Source of the DNA: Collinsella aerofaciens
Lineage (GTDB): Bacteria > Actinomycetota > Coriobacteriia > Coriobacteriales > Coriobacteriaceae
Direction: 5' to 3'
DNA: 6,535 nucleotides
Assembly: GCA_014846205.1 (NCBI GenBank)
Contig: RKAY01000080.1
Location: forward strand, 1-6,535
The notes under the pieces are model-generated. The model made no database searches. It worked only from the letters and a program-made list of their open reading frames with translations, and had not been told where the DNA came from. Made by a program: the position numbers and the translations under genes. Positions 1 through 4,479 of this stretch are shown in pieces; position 1 is the stretch's first letter, and every line of letters begins with the position of its first letter.

Positions 1-1275
1 GAGCAGGATCTAGGTGTTGAGCTCCAGTGTCCGCAAAGCGCCGAGAGCGCCCTGCAGAAGCAATTTATCCCCTGCTTTGACCATAAGACACGCAAATGGC
101 GCGGCCTCACCCGCAAGCCCCTTGAGGACGCGTGTATGGTCCAGATCGAGTCTCTCGGCATTCGCCTGCTCCCCCGCCACGAGCTTATCGATCTTGTTGA
201 GGACTCAACCGGGAAGATTACCGGCGCCGTGCTCTACGACCGCGCAAGCGAGCATCTCGTGCCTATGGCAGCCAAGGCCATTATCATCGCGGCGGGCGGC
301 ACGGGTGGCCTATTCGAGCGCAGTCTCACTTCCGCCGACGTGCTCAGCTCATCACAGGGAATCGCCCTGGCGCACGGTGCGTCCCTTACTAATATAGAGT
401 TCATGCAGATGATGCCCGGCTTCATCGAGCCTAAGCGAAACCTGGTCTTTAACGAAAAGACCTGGCGTTACGTCAAGTTCGACCAACCGGTCGATATTGC
501 CGACGGCAAGCTGGACGATCTGCTTGACCAGCGCTCCGGATATGGTCCTTTCACCTCGCGCTTGGCCTCCCACGCCATCGATCTTGCCATCGATCAAGCG
601 GGTGCCGAAGGCCTGACACTCCACTACGACTTCCCCCGCGAGGACGTCCCCGAGTTTGTGCAGACTTTTGCCACCTGGCTGCAAGACGAGCACGGCATCG
701 CGCCGAGCGACGAAATGCGTGTGGCGATGTATGCCCACGCCGCCAACGGTGGCATCAGGATCGACAAGACCGCGTACACGGGCGTTGAGGGCCTCTACGC
801 CTGCGGCGAGGCGACAGGCGGCATGCACGGCGCCGATCGCATTGGTGGCCTGTCAAGCGCCAACGGCATCGTGTTTGGGCGCATCGCGGGCGCCTCGGCA
901 GCCCAAGCAGCACAGAATGCACCTGAGGCAGCCCCGAAAGCGAATATCGCCCTCCCCCAGCATGGCATTGCCACAACAGACGCCGAGCGCCTGACCCGCA
1001 GCCTTAGGCACACGATGAGCACCTATTGCATGATCAACAGGACCGAAGCAGGCCTAACCAAGGCGTTGCAGAAGCTTGAAAGCCTGCAAGACGAGGCAGC
1101 TGCGCTGAGCAAGCCACACGCCAACGACAGCGAAATCGCTGTCCTCGCCCGCTTGGAATCGCAGATTAAGCTAGCACAGGAAATGGTCAAAGCCATGCGC
1201 AACCGAACCGAAAGTCTCGGTTCCCATTATCGAGCGGACCAAGTCGAACACCCATCTAAAACAGAACACAGCTAA
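1..1275 (+). CDS. FAD-dependent oxidoreductase, fumarate reductase / succinate dehydrogenase flavoprotein family (5' partial)
   Basis: The frame is open from base 1 to a TAA at 1273-1275, so the gene starts left of the window; the first internal ATG (136) is not a credible start. The visible 424 residues hold an FAD-fold strand with AAGGTGGLFE (about residues 96-105), SR with R187 where the family has its active-site arginine, HAANGG (H246), then GEATGGMHGADRIGG with R280 matching the conserved HGANR arginine. A helical C-terminal domain ends in a SHYR motif. Family members transfer hydride between FAD and a dicarboxylate or enoate, as in fumarate reductase or L-aspartate oxidase. The usual histidine after EFxQ is missing: the sequence reads EFMQMMPG at about residues 134-141, so the substrate may not be fumarate or aspartate. 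Membership of the family is solid; the reaction is not determined. No nadA/nadC or iron-sulfur subunit gene follows. Confidence 0.88.
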   Translation, partial: EQDLGVELQCPQSAESALQKQFIPCFDHKTRKWRGLTRKPLEDACMVQIESLGIRLLPRHELIDLVEDSTGKITGAVLYDRASEHLVPMAAKAIIIAAGGTGGLFERSLTSADVLSSSQGIALAHGASLTNIEFMQMMPGFIEPKRNLVFNEKTWRYVKFDQPVDIADGKLDDLLDQRSGYGPFTSRLASHAIDLAIDQAGAEGLTLHYDFPREDVPEFVQTFATWLQDEHGIAPSDEMRVAMYAHAANGGIRIDKTAYTGVEGLYACGEATGGMHGADRIGGLSSANGIVFGRIAGASAAQAAQNAPEAAPKANIALPQHGIATTDAERLTRSLRHTMSTYCMINRTEAGLTKALQKLESLQDEAAALSKPHANDSEIAVLARLESQIKLAQEMVKAMRNRTESLGSHYRADQVEHPSKTEHS

Positions 1276-1292
1276 TCGATATCTATAGGCCC

Positions 1293-1320
1293 CATGAGCT
1301 CGAAGTGGCACGGGCTCATG
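1293..1320 (+). other. Hairpin 18 bases downstream of the flavoprotein stop codon
   Basis: Ten bases at 1293-1302 can pair with 1311-1320 (one G-T pair), leaving an 8-nt loop. It could help end or protect the flavoprotein transcript. No T-tract follows, so I do not call it an intrinsic terminator. Confidence 0.4.
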
Positions 1321-1354
1321 TCTCGTGCGAAACAAACAAAACTCCAGTTGATTC

Positions 1355-1380
1355 CCATTTTCGTGACACCACGAAAATGG
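1355..1380. repeat. Perfect 11-bp inverted repeat inside the DinD-like fragment
   Basis: Bases 1355-1365 and 1370-1380 are exact reverse complements (CCATTTTCGTG / CACGAAAATGG) with a 4-nt loop. No T-run follows on either strand, so it is not a standard intrinsic terminator. Because it lies within codons for SHFRDTTKMV, part of the symmetry may be chance. Confidence 0.6.
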
Positions 1381-1571
1381 TAACTGCCGGTGTCGCCGCT
1401 CGCGCGGTTAAAGACTACAAACGTACGCGCTATGCATGCTATTTAATCGCCCAGAACGGAGATTCAAACAAGCCAGAGATCGCGCTCGCCCAGGCATACT
1501 TTGCCGTGCAGACGTGCCGGTTTTACCGATCCCCAGGGTAGACTCGATCTGTGAAAGCGGCTGTGCCCTTT

Positions 1572-1604
1572 CGGGTTCGACCCTATGCGAGGCCAACAAA
1601 AAAG
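1572..1604. repeat. Direct repeat, left copy (partner 1748-1780)
   Basis: A 33-bp block beginning CGGGTTCGACCC and ending in the A6 tract matches 1748-1780 with two mismatches (1584/1760 and 1593/1769). It lies just beyond each minus-strand terminator. With the 23-bp tRNA end it brackets each terminator stem. The GGGTTCGACCC core resembles a tRNA T arm but faces opposite to the tRNA genes here. Confidence 0.85.
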
Positions 1605-1628
1605 CGACCAGCCGAAGCTAGTCGCTTT
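1598..1628 (-). terminator. Intrinsic terminator downstream of the tRNA-Lys remnant
   Basis: Read on the minus strand, 1627-1617 pairs with 1612-1602 (11 bp including one G-U pair) around a UUCG tetraloop closed by C-G, followed by six U residues (A1598-A1603 on the plus strand). The wobble pair and the U-run both fit minus-strand transcription only. It may serve as a second, backup terminator for the tRNA operon. Confidence 0.82.
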
Positions 1629-1634
1629 AATTTA

Positions 1635-1657
1635 CTTTGGTGGGCCGTCAGGGGGTC
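1635..1657 (-). pseudogene. 3'-end remnant of tRNA-Lys
   Basis: These 23 bases are identical to 1812-1834, the 3' end of the nearer tRNA-Lys gene with three trailing bases. On the minus strand they give half of the T arm, the 3' acceptor strand and the CCA. The rest of the tRNA is gone: upstream on the minus strand lies a GC-rich hairpin region with no anticodon or D arm. Either a third tandem tRNA-Lys copy has decayed, or a recombination or integration event duplicated the tRNA end. It carries the same T-loop variant as the copy at 1815-1890, so it derives from that copy or its ancestor. Confidence 0.75.
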
Positions 1658-1747
1658 AGCCCGCTGCGCAGGCGACCGCTGCGGCGCTTCGCGCCTTGCG
1701 CGCTGCGCTGGCAAATGCTTACGCATTTTCTCAGCTCCGCGCCCCGA
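1658..1747. other. GC-rich hairpin-dense spacer without a gene
   Basis: This stretch has replaced the body of the third tRNA-Lys. It holds GGCGC-TTC-GCGCC (1683-1695), AAATGC-TTAC-GCATTT (1713-1728) inside a longer imperfect stem closed by GCTG/CAGC (1707-1710 with 1732-1735), and several GCGC-rich repeats. No tRNA cloverleaf, start codon with ribosome-binding site, or protein similarity is visible. It may be a small repeated element or the worn edge of an insertion. Confidence 0.55.
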
Positions 1748-1780
1748 CGGGTTCGACCCCATGCGAGGTCAACAAAAAAG
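1748..1780. repeat. Direct repeat, right copy (partner 1572-1604)
   Basis: Partner of the block at 1572-1604, offset 176 bases. The adjoining tRNA 3' ends are offset 177. The two modules therefore have the same order and size, yet the terminator stems between the conserved flanks are unrelated in sequence. Confidence 0.85.
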
Positions 1781-1805
1781 ACGGTCAACTTTCGCTGACC
1801 GTCTT
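1774..1805 (-). terminator. Intrinsic terminator of the tRNA operon
   Basis: On the minus strand 1804-1794 pairs with 1789-1779 (11 bp including one G-U pair) around a GAAA tetraloop, followed by six U residues (A1774-A1779 on the plus strand). It begins 10 bases past the CCA of the last complete tRNA-Lys, a normal position for the end of a tRNA transcript. Confidence 0.9.
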
Positions 1806-1814
1806 AGCATGCTT

Positions 1815-1890
1815 TGGTGGGCCGTCAGGGGGTCGAACCCTGGACCTTGGGATTAAGAGTCCCCTGCTCTACCAACTGAGCTAACGACCC
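1815..1890 (-). tRNA. tRNA-Lys(CTT), distal copy, CCA encoded
   Basis: The minus strand folds as a full cloverleaf. The acceptor GGGTCGT pairs with ACGGCCC (one T-G pair), followed by discriminator A and an encoded CCA. The D arm contains AGCTCAGTTGGTAGAGC. The anticodon loop CTCTTAA carries CTT, which reads AAG (Lys). The T stem CAGGG/CCCTG closes the loop TTCGACC. The outermost anticodon-stem pair is G-A, also in the other copy. It differs from the copy at 1934-2009 by a single base, in the T loop. Last complete gene of the operon. Confidence 0.96.
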
Positions 1891-1894
1891 AAAG

Positions 1895-1920
1895 CTAAAG
1901 TCCGTTGTGGCGGACTTTAG
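1895..1920 (-). other. Perfect 10-bp hairpin between the two tRNA-Lys genes
   Basis: Bases 1895-1904 (CTAAAGTCCG) and 1911-1920 (CGGACTTTAG) are exact complements with a 6-nt loop. On the minus strand the descending arm is followed by CTTT and then the tRNA 5' end. It looks like a weak or former terminator belonging to the upstream tRNA-Lys, or a structure that guides processing of the two tRNAs apart. Confidence 0.65.
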
Positions 1921-1933
1921 AGTAGATATCGTG

Positions 1934-2009
1934 TGGTGGGCCGTCAGGGGTTCGAACCCTGGACCTTGGGATTAAGAGTCCCCTGCTCTACCAACTGAGC
2001 TAACGACCC
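1934..2009 (-). tRNA. tRNA-Lys(CTT), proximal copy, CCA encoded
   Basis: Same cloverleaf as the gene at 1815-1890, with anticodon CTT, T loop TTCGAAC and an encoded CCA. The sequence GATATC borders it on both sides (1925-1930 and 2010-2015), so the leader and trailer could pair and extend the acceptor stem in the precursor. It lies between tRNA-His and the distal copy, in the same orientation. Confidence 0.96.
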
Positions 2010-2031
2010 GATATCAACACGAAGCAAGAAC

Positions 2032-2109
2032 TGGGGTGGGTAAAGGGACTCGAACCCTCGACCTACGGGACCACAACCCGTCGCTCTAGCCAACTGAGCT
2101 ACACCCACC
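2032..2109 (-). tRNA. tRNA-His(GTG), CCA encoded
   Basis: On the minus strand the acceptor GTGGGTG pairs with TACCCAC. The anticodon loop is TTGTGGT, giving GTG, which reads histidine codons. The discriminator is C73 with an encoded CCA, and the base before position 1 is G, able to pair with C73. This extra G-1:C73 pair is the hallmark of histidine tRNA and the main identity element for histidyl-tRNA synthetase. First gene of the operon, about 20 bases after the predicted transcription start. Confidence 0.96.
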
Positions 2110-2135
2110 GTGTCCTGTGCGCTTCGCGCTCGACT

Positions 2136-2164
2136 ATTATTGCAAGGAACGGCACGCGATGCAA
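2136..2164 (-). promoter_or_regulatory. Promoter of the tRNA-His-Lys-Lys operon
   Basis: On the minus strand TTGCAT (2164-2159) and AATAAT (2141-2136, five of six matches to the -10 consensus) are separated by exactly 17 bases. Transcription would begin near 2129, in a short leader containing GCGCTTCGCGC, and enter tRNA-His. The -35 box is weak, but spacing and position fit. Confidence 0.75.
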
Positions 2165-2171
2165 GCCCCAA

Positions 2172-2190
2172 TTTTCAAGAATTTTGAAAA
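2172..2190. promoter_or_regulatory. 19-bp near-perfect palindrome in the tRNA / aminotransferase divergent region
   Basis: TTTTCAAGAATTTTGAAAA is symmetric except for one central pair position and the middle base. It sits 7 bases upstream of the tRNA promoter -35 box and about 84 bases before the aminotransferase start. The right half includes TTGAAA, a possible plus-strand -35, though no good -10 follows at 16-18 bases. It could be an operator for a dimeric regulator; which one is unknown. Confidence 0.4.
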
Positions 2191-2262
2191 GAGTTTTTCG
2201 GGTCCATTTCAAGCATTTCCCACCGGTTTCATAGGAGTAAACTTGCCCCACCCCGATGTTCG

Positions 2263-2268
2263 AAAGGA
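2263..2268 (+). promoter_or_regulatory. Ribosome-binding site deciding the aminotransferase start
   Basis: AAAGGA ends 5 bases before the ATG at 2274. It lies inside the longer reading frame that begins at the ATG at 2256, and that earlier ATG has only C-rich sequence before it. The later start is therefore preferred. Confidence 0.7.
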
Positions 2269-2273
2269 CAAGC

Positions 2274-3455
2274 ATGAAAGAACTCTCCAATCGCACGGCA
2301 ACGTTTACCGATTCGGTCATCCGCCGCATGACGCGCATCTCCAATAAGTACGGCGCCGTCAACCTCTCGCAGGGCTTCCCCGACTTCGATCCTCCGGCGC
2401 AGCTGCTCAAGAGCCTAAGCACCATCGCCACCGACCCCAAGCCGCTCTACCACCAGTACTCCATCACCTGGGGCTCCCAGGCCATGCGCGAGGCGCTTGC
2501 CGCCAAGCAGGAGCATTTTATGGGCATGCCGATCAACCCCAACGAGAACATCGTAGTCACCTGCGGCTCCACCGAGGCCATGATGGCCGCCATGATGACG
2601 GTCACGAACCCCGGCGACAAGGTCGTCATCTTCTCGCCGTTCTATGAGAACTACGGCGCCGACACGATCCTTTCGGGTGCCGAGCCCATCTATGTGCCGC
2701 TCAACCCGCCCACATTCGACTTTGACCGTGAGGTACTCGAGGCGGCCTTCCGCGACAACGACCCCAAGGCCATCGTCCTATGCAATCCTTCCAACCCCTG
2801 CGGCAAGGTCTTTACGCACGAGGAACTCACCTTTATCGCCGACCTGTGCAAAAAGTACGACGCGTACTGCATCACCGACGAAGTCTACGAGCACATCGTC
2901 TACGCGCCCCACGAGCACGTCTATATGGCCACGTTGCCCGGCATGTTCGAACGCACTATCAGCTGCAGTTCGCTGTCCAAGACCTACTCCATCACCGGCT
3001 GGCGTCTGGGTTACACCATCGCCCCGGCCCAGATCACCGAGCGCATCAAGAAGGTCCACGACTTCCTCACCGTGGGCGCCGCCGCTCCCCTGCAGGAGGC
3101 CGTCGTCACCGCCCTCAACTTTGACGATAGCTATTACCGGGAGGTCCTCGACCTCTATACCGCCAAGCGCGACCTGTTCTGCCAAGGACTCGACAGTATC
3201 GGTCTTGAGCATAACGTGCCGCAGGGCGCCTACTATGTGATGATGGATATCTCGGAGTTTGGCTACGACAGCGACCTCGAGTTCTGCGAGGACCTGGCCT
3301 CAAAGGTTGGCGTGGGTGCCGTGCCCGGCTCGAGCTTCTTCCGCGAGCCTGTCAACCATCTGATCCGCTTCCACTTTGCCAAGCGCGACGAGACGCTCAA
3401 CGCCGCGCTCGAGCACCTCAAGTCCCTGCGTGATAAAATCAAGCCGCGCGGGTAA
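2274..3455 (+). CDS. Class I/II PLP-dependent aminotransferase (AspC/KAT-like)
   Basis: A cytoplasmic fold-type I aminotransferase of 393 residues, the usual length. It swaps an amino group between an amino acid and a 2-oxoacid through pyridoxal phosphate. Visible landmarks in order: the N-terminal substrate segment NLSQGFPDFDPP; CGSTEA (97-102), cofactor phosphate region; NPSNPCGK with N174; TDEVYEH with D202 (pyridine nitrogen) and Y205; SSLSKTYSITGWRLGY with Schiff-base lysine K236; and HLIRFHF with R365 for the substrate carboxylate. All catalytic residues are present, so it should be active. Substrate is not fixed by sequence; aspartate, methionine, aromatic amino acids or kynurenine are all handled by this subfamily. 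The start at 2274 is supported by an AAAGGA site. It stands alone after the divergent tRNA operon, and 17 bases past its stop begins a ROK kinase remnant. Confidence 0.93.
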   Translation: MKELSNRTATFTDSVIRRMTRISNKYGAVNLSQGFPDFDPPAQLLKSLSTIATDPKPLYHQYSITWGSQAMREALAAKQEHFMGMPINPNENIVVTCGSTEAMMAAMMTVTNPGDKVVIFSPFYENYGADTILSGAEPIYVPLNPPTFDFDREVLEAAFRDNDPKAIVLCNPSNPCGKVFTHEELTFIADLCKKYDAYCITDEVYEHIVYAPHEHVYMATLPGMFERTISCSSLSKTYSITGWRLGYTIAPAQITERIKKVHDFLTVGAAAPLQEAVVTALNFDDSYYREVLDLYTAKRDLFCQGLDSIGLEHNVPQGAYYVMMDISEFGYDSDLEFCEDLASKVGVGAVPGSSFFREPVNHLIRFHFAKRDETLNAALEHLKSLRDKIKPRG

Positions 3456-3472
3456 GGACGACCCGGCACTAA

Positions 3473-3915
3473 ATGCACCCCGAGGCCGGGCACATCCTGG
3501 TCACGCGCGACCCGCGTGACACCATCGGCGAGCACAGCGGCTGCCCCTTCCACGACAACTGCCTCGAGGGCCTCATCGCCGTCCCCGGCGTCAAAAAAAC
3601 GCTGGGGTGGCAAGAGCGCTGGAGAGATGGCCGACGACCCGGAGGCCATGGACCTGCTTGCCGGATACCTTGCGCAAGCGCTCATGACCTACACGCTGTG
3701 CTATGCCCCGCAGAAGATCATCGTCGGCGGCGGCGTGGCCGACCCACACCCCTATCGTGCCGCTCGCCCGCAAAAAGTGCGCCGAGATGCTCAACGGCTA
3801 TATCGTCACGCCCGAAGTCAACGACATCGATTCCTACATCGTCAACAACAGCCTCGAGGGCAAGCAAGGCATCATGGGTTGCCTGGCCCTGGGTGCACAG
3901 GCGCTTCAACAGTAA
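3473..3915 (+). pseudogene. ROK-family fructokinase, C-terminal half only, two frameshifts
   Basis: Three successive frames together read as the second half of a ROK sugar kinase, probably fructokinase (ATP-dependent phosphorylation of fructose). The first part (3473 to about 3593) has HPEAGHILV and the zinc-binding CPFHDNCLEGL at 3542-3574, where ROK proteins place one His and three Cys-type ligands. The second (about 3600-3742) continues with KKRWGGKSAGEMADDPEAM and IIVGGGVAD. The third (about 3746-3915) runs HTPIVPLARKKCAEMLNGY to LGAQALQQ and a TAA. Each join is repaired by removing one base: one A from the seven at 3593-3599, one C from 3743-3745. The N-terminal ATP-binding half, about 140 residues, is missing; the remnant begins right after a TAA at 3470-3472, 17 bases beyond the aminotransferase stop. 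Even if the frameshifts were sequencing errors, the gene would be truncated. Confidence 0.88.
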
Positions 3916-3928
3916 GCACGCCTGCTGG

Positions 3929-3970
3929 GCGTGACGGCGTCCCGCCGCGCCCGGCGAAACGCCGTCACGC
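3929..3970 (+). other. Perfect 12-bp inverted repeat after the ROK remnant
   Basis: GCGTGACGGCGT (3929-3940) is the exact complement of ACGCCGTCACGC (3959-3970), with an 18-base GC-rich interior that can form a small inner stem. No T-tract follows, so it is a stable hairpin rather than a standard terminator; it may protect transcript 3' ends or be a leftover repeat. Confidence 0.6.
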
Positions 3971-3999
3971 TCTCATAGAAGCCCTCAAACGAAGAAAGA

Positions 4000-4037
4000 C
4001 CGCCTAGAACCAAGCACGTGTCCTAGGCGGCCTTTTT
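4000..4037. terminator. Terminator shared by convergent genes
   Basis: CCGCCTAG (4000-4007) pairs with CTAGGCGG (4023-4030) across a 15-base loop, followed on the plus strand by CC and five T (4033-4037). This ends plus-strand transcription from the aminotransferase/ROK side. On the minus strand the stem is followed by TCTTTCTTC, a weaker U-rich tail, so it may also end the VanZ transcript; the VanZ stop codon (4023-4025) lies inside the stem. Confidence 0.75.
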
Positions 4038-4472
4038 GGCACATATGAGCGATCGTAGGAGATATCGAAGCACAACACCCGACATCGCGCCGCAGCAGTC
4101 GATCATCACGTCGGTGATCATGCCGGCACGACCGGGCACAAAAAGCTGAATCGTCTCGTCGATCGAGGGAATCAGCAGCAGGAAAACCGCCGTGGGAAGC
4201 AGCGCATCAAAGGTACGACGGCCCTTAACGTCAAACGCGTGTGTCGCCAGAATGCCGAGTACCATGTATTCGGTAAAATGCGCGCATTTGCGAACGACGA
4301 AGTTGGTAACCCACTCGTACGGAAACCCCATGCCGTGCAGAAAACCGCGAACGGCCTCCATGATCGACAGGCTCAGTGAGCCGGACCCCGTTCCGGGAAC
4401 CAACGAGTTACCCCAAATCAGCACCACCATAAGGCAGGATGCGACTGCCCACTTGCGATCGATTGTAACCAT
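4023..4472 (-). CDS. VanZ-family membrane protein
   Basis: A 149-residue integral membrane protein with about four hydrophobic segments: 8-28, 63-80, 88-104 and 122-141. The VanZ signature is clear: RKCAHFTEYMVLG (61-73), then a polar cluster DETIQLFVPGRAGMITD (105-121) ahead of the last segment. The family is named after the teicoplanin-resistance accessory protein VanZ. Most members are chromosomal with unknown biochemistry, so this copy alone does not imply glycopeptide resistance; no vanHAX-type genes are nearby. Start: the ATG at 4472 begins 7 bases after the stop of the upstream gene, with GGAGG at 4490-4486 (13 bases away, rather far). A GTG at 4493 would extend it by seven residues and overlap the upstream gene, but lacks a ribosome-binding site. 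It is almost certainly cotranscribed with the unknown protein before it. Confidence 0.9.
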   Translation of the reverse strand: MVTIDRKWAVASCLMVVLIWGNSLVPGTGSGSLSLSIMEAVRGFLHGMGFPYEWVTNFVVRKCAHFTEYMVLGILATHAFDVKGRRTFDALLPTAVFLLLIPSIDETIQLFVPGRAGMITDVMIDCCGAMSGVVLRYLLRSLICAKKAA

Positions 4473-4479
4473 GCAGACG

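Larger units (their letters stand above)
1290..1541 (+). pseudogene. DinD-like (DNA-damage-inducible protein D) fragment, truncated at both ends
   Basis: In frame 3, bases from about 1290 to the TAG at 1539-1541 read as a protein strongly reminiscent of the middle of DinD-family proteins. It contains HFRDTTKMV, then a DYKRTRYACYLIAQNGD stretch, then IALAQAYFAVQT, the signature block found in SOS-induced DinD and related phage-type proteins. After the QT the similarity stops and the frame ends nine codons later. Upstream the frame stays open but runs into the end of the flavoprotein gene, with no ribosome-binding site or start in a sensible place. A complete family member is roughly 250-300 residues; about 75 are left here. 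I recognise the motif from memory and could not run a search. I infer a relic of a mobile or SOS-linked gene left beside the tRNA cluster. A short expressed ORF from the GTG at 1305 is possible but unlikely. Confidence 0.68.

Noticed and set aside
352..828. 158-codon minus-strand open frame inside the flavoprotein gene
   Set aside because: Antisense shadow in GC-rich coding DNA; no ribosome-binding site and no recognisable motif.
1551..1884. Overlapping plus-strand reading frames across the tRNA-Lys end and terminators
   Set aside because: The peptides (for example WWAVRGSNPGPWD) are the well-known false translation of a tRNA 3' end, read antisense to the tRNA genes.
2243..2347. Possible short leader peptide starting at TTG with AGGAG before it
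   Set aside because: The spacing is acceptable, but the frame overlaps the aminotransferase start and the peptide has no run of regulatory codons.
2778..3212. 144-codon minus-strand frame inside the aminotransferase gene
   Set aside because: Lies opposite the catalytic core of a clear gene; composition is typical of a shadow frame.
3593..3600. A AAA AAC as a programmed -1 frameshift site in the ROK gene
   Set aside because: Restoring the frame needs a +1 (or -2) shift, not -1, and a second frameshift and missing N-terminus remain.
4023..4472. VanZ as evidence for a glycopeptide-resistance cluster
   Set aside because: Chromosomal VanZ relatives are common and no vanA/H/X/Y/R/S-like gene is present in the window.
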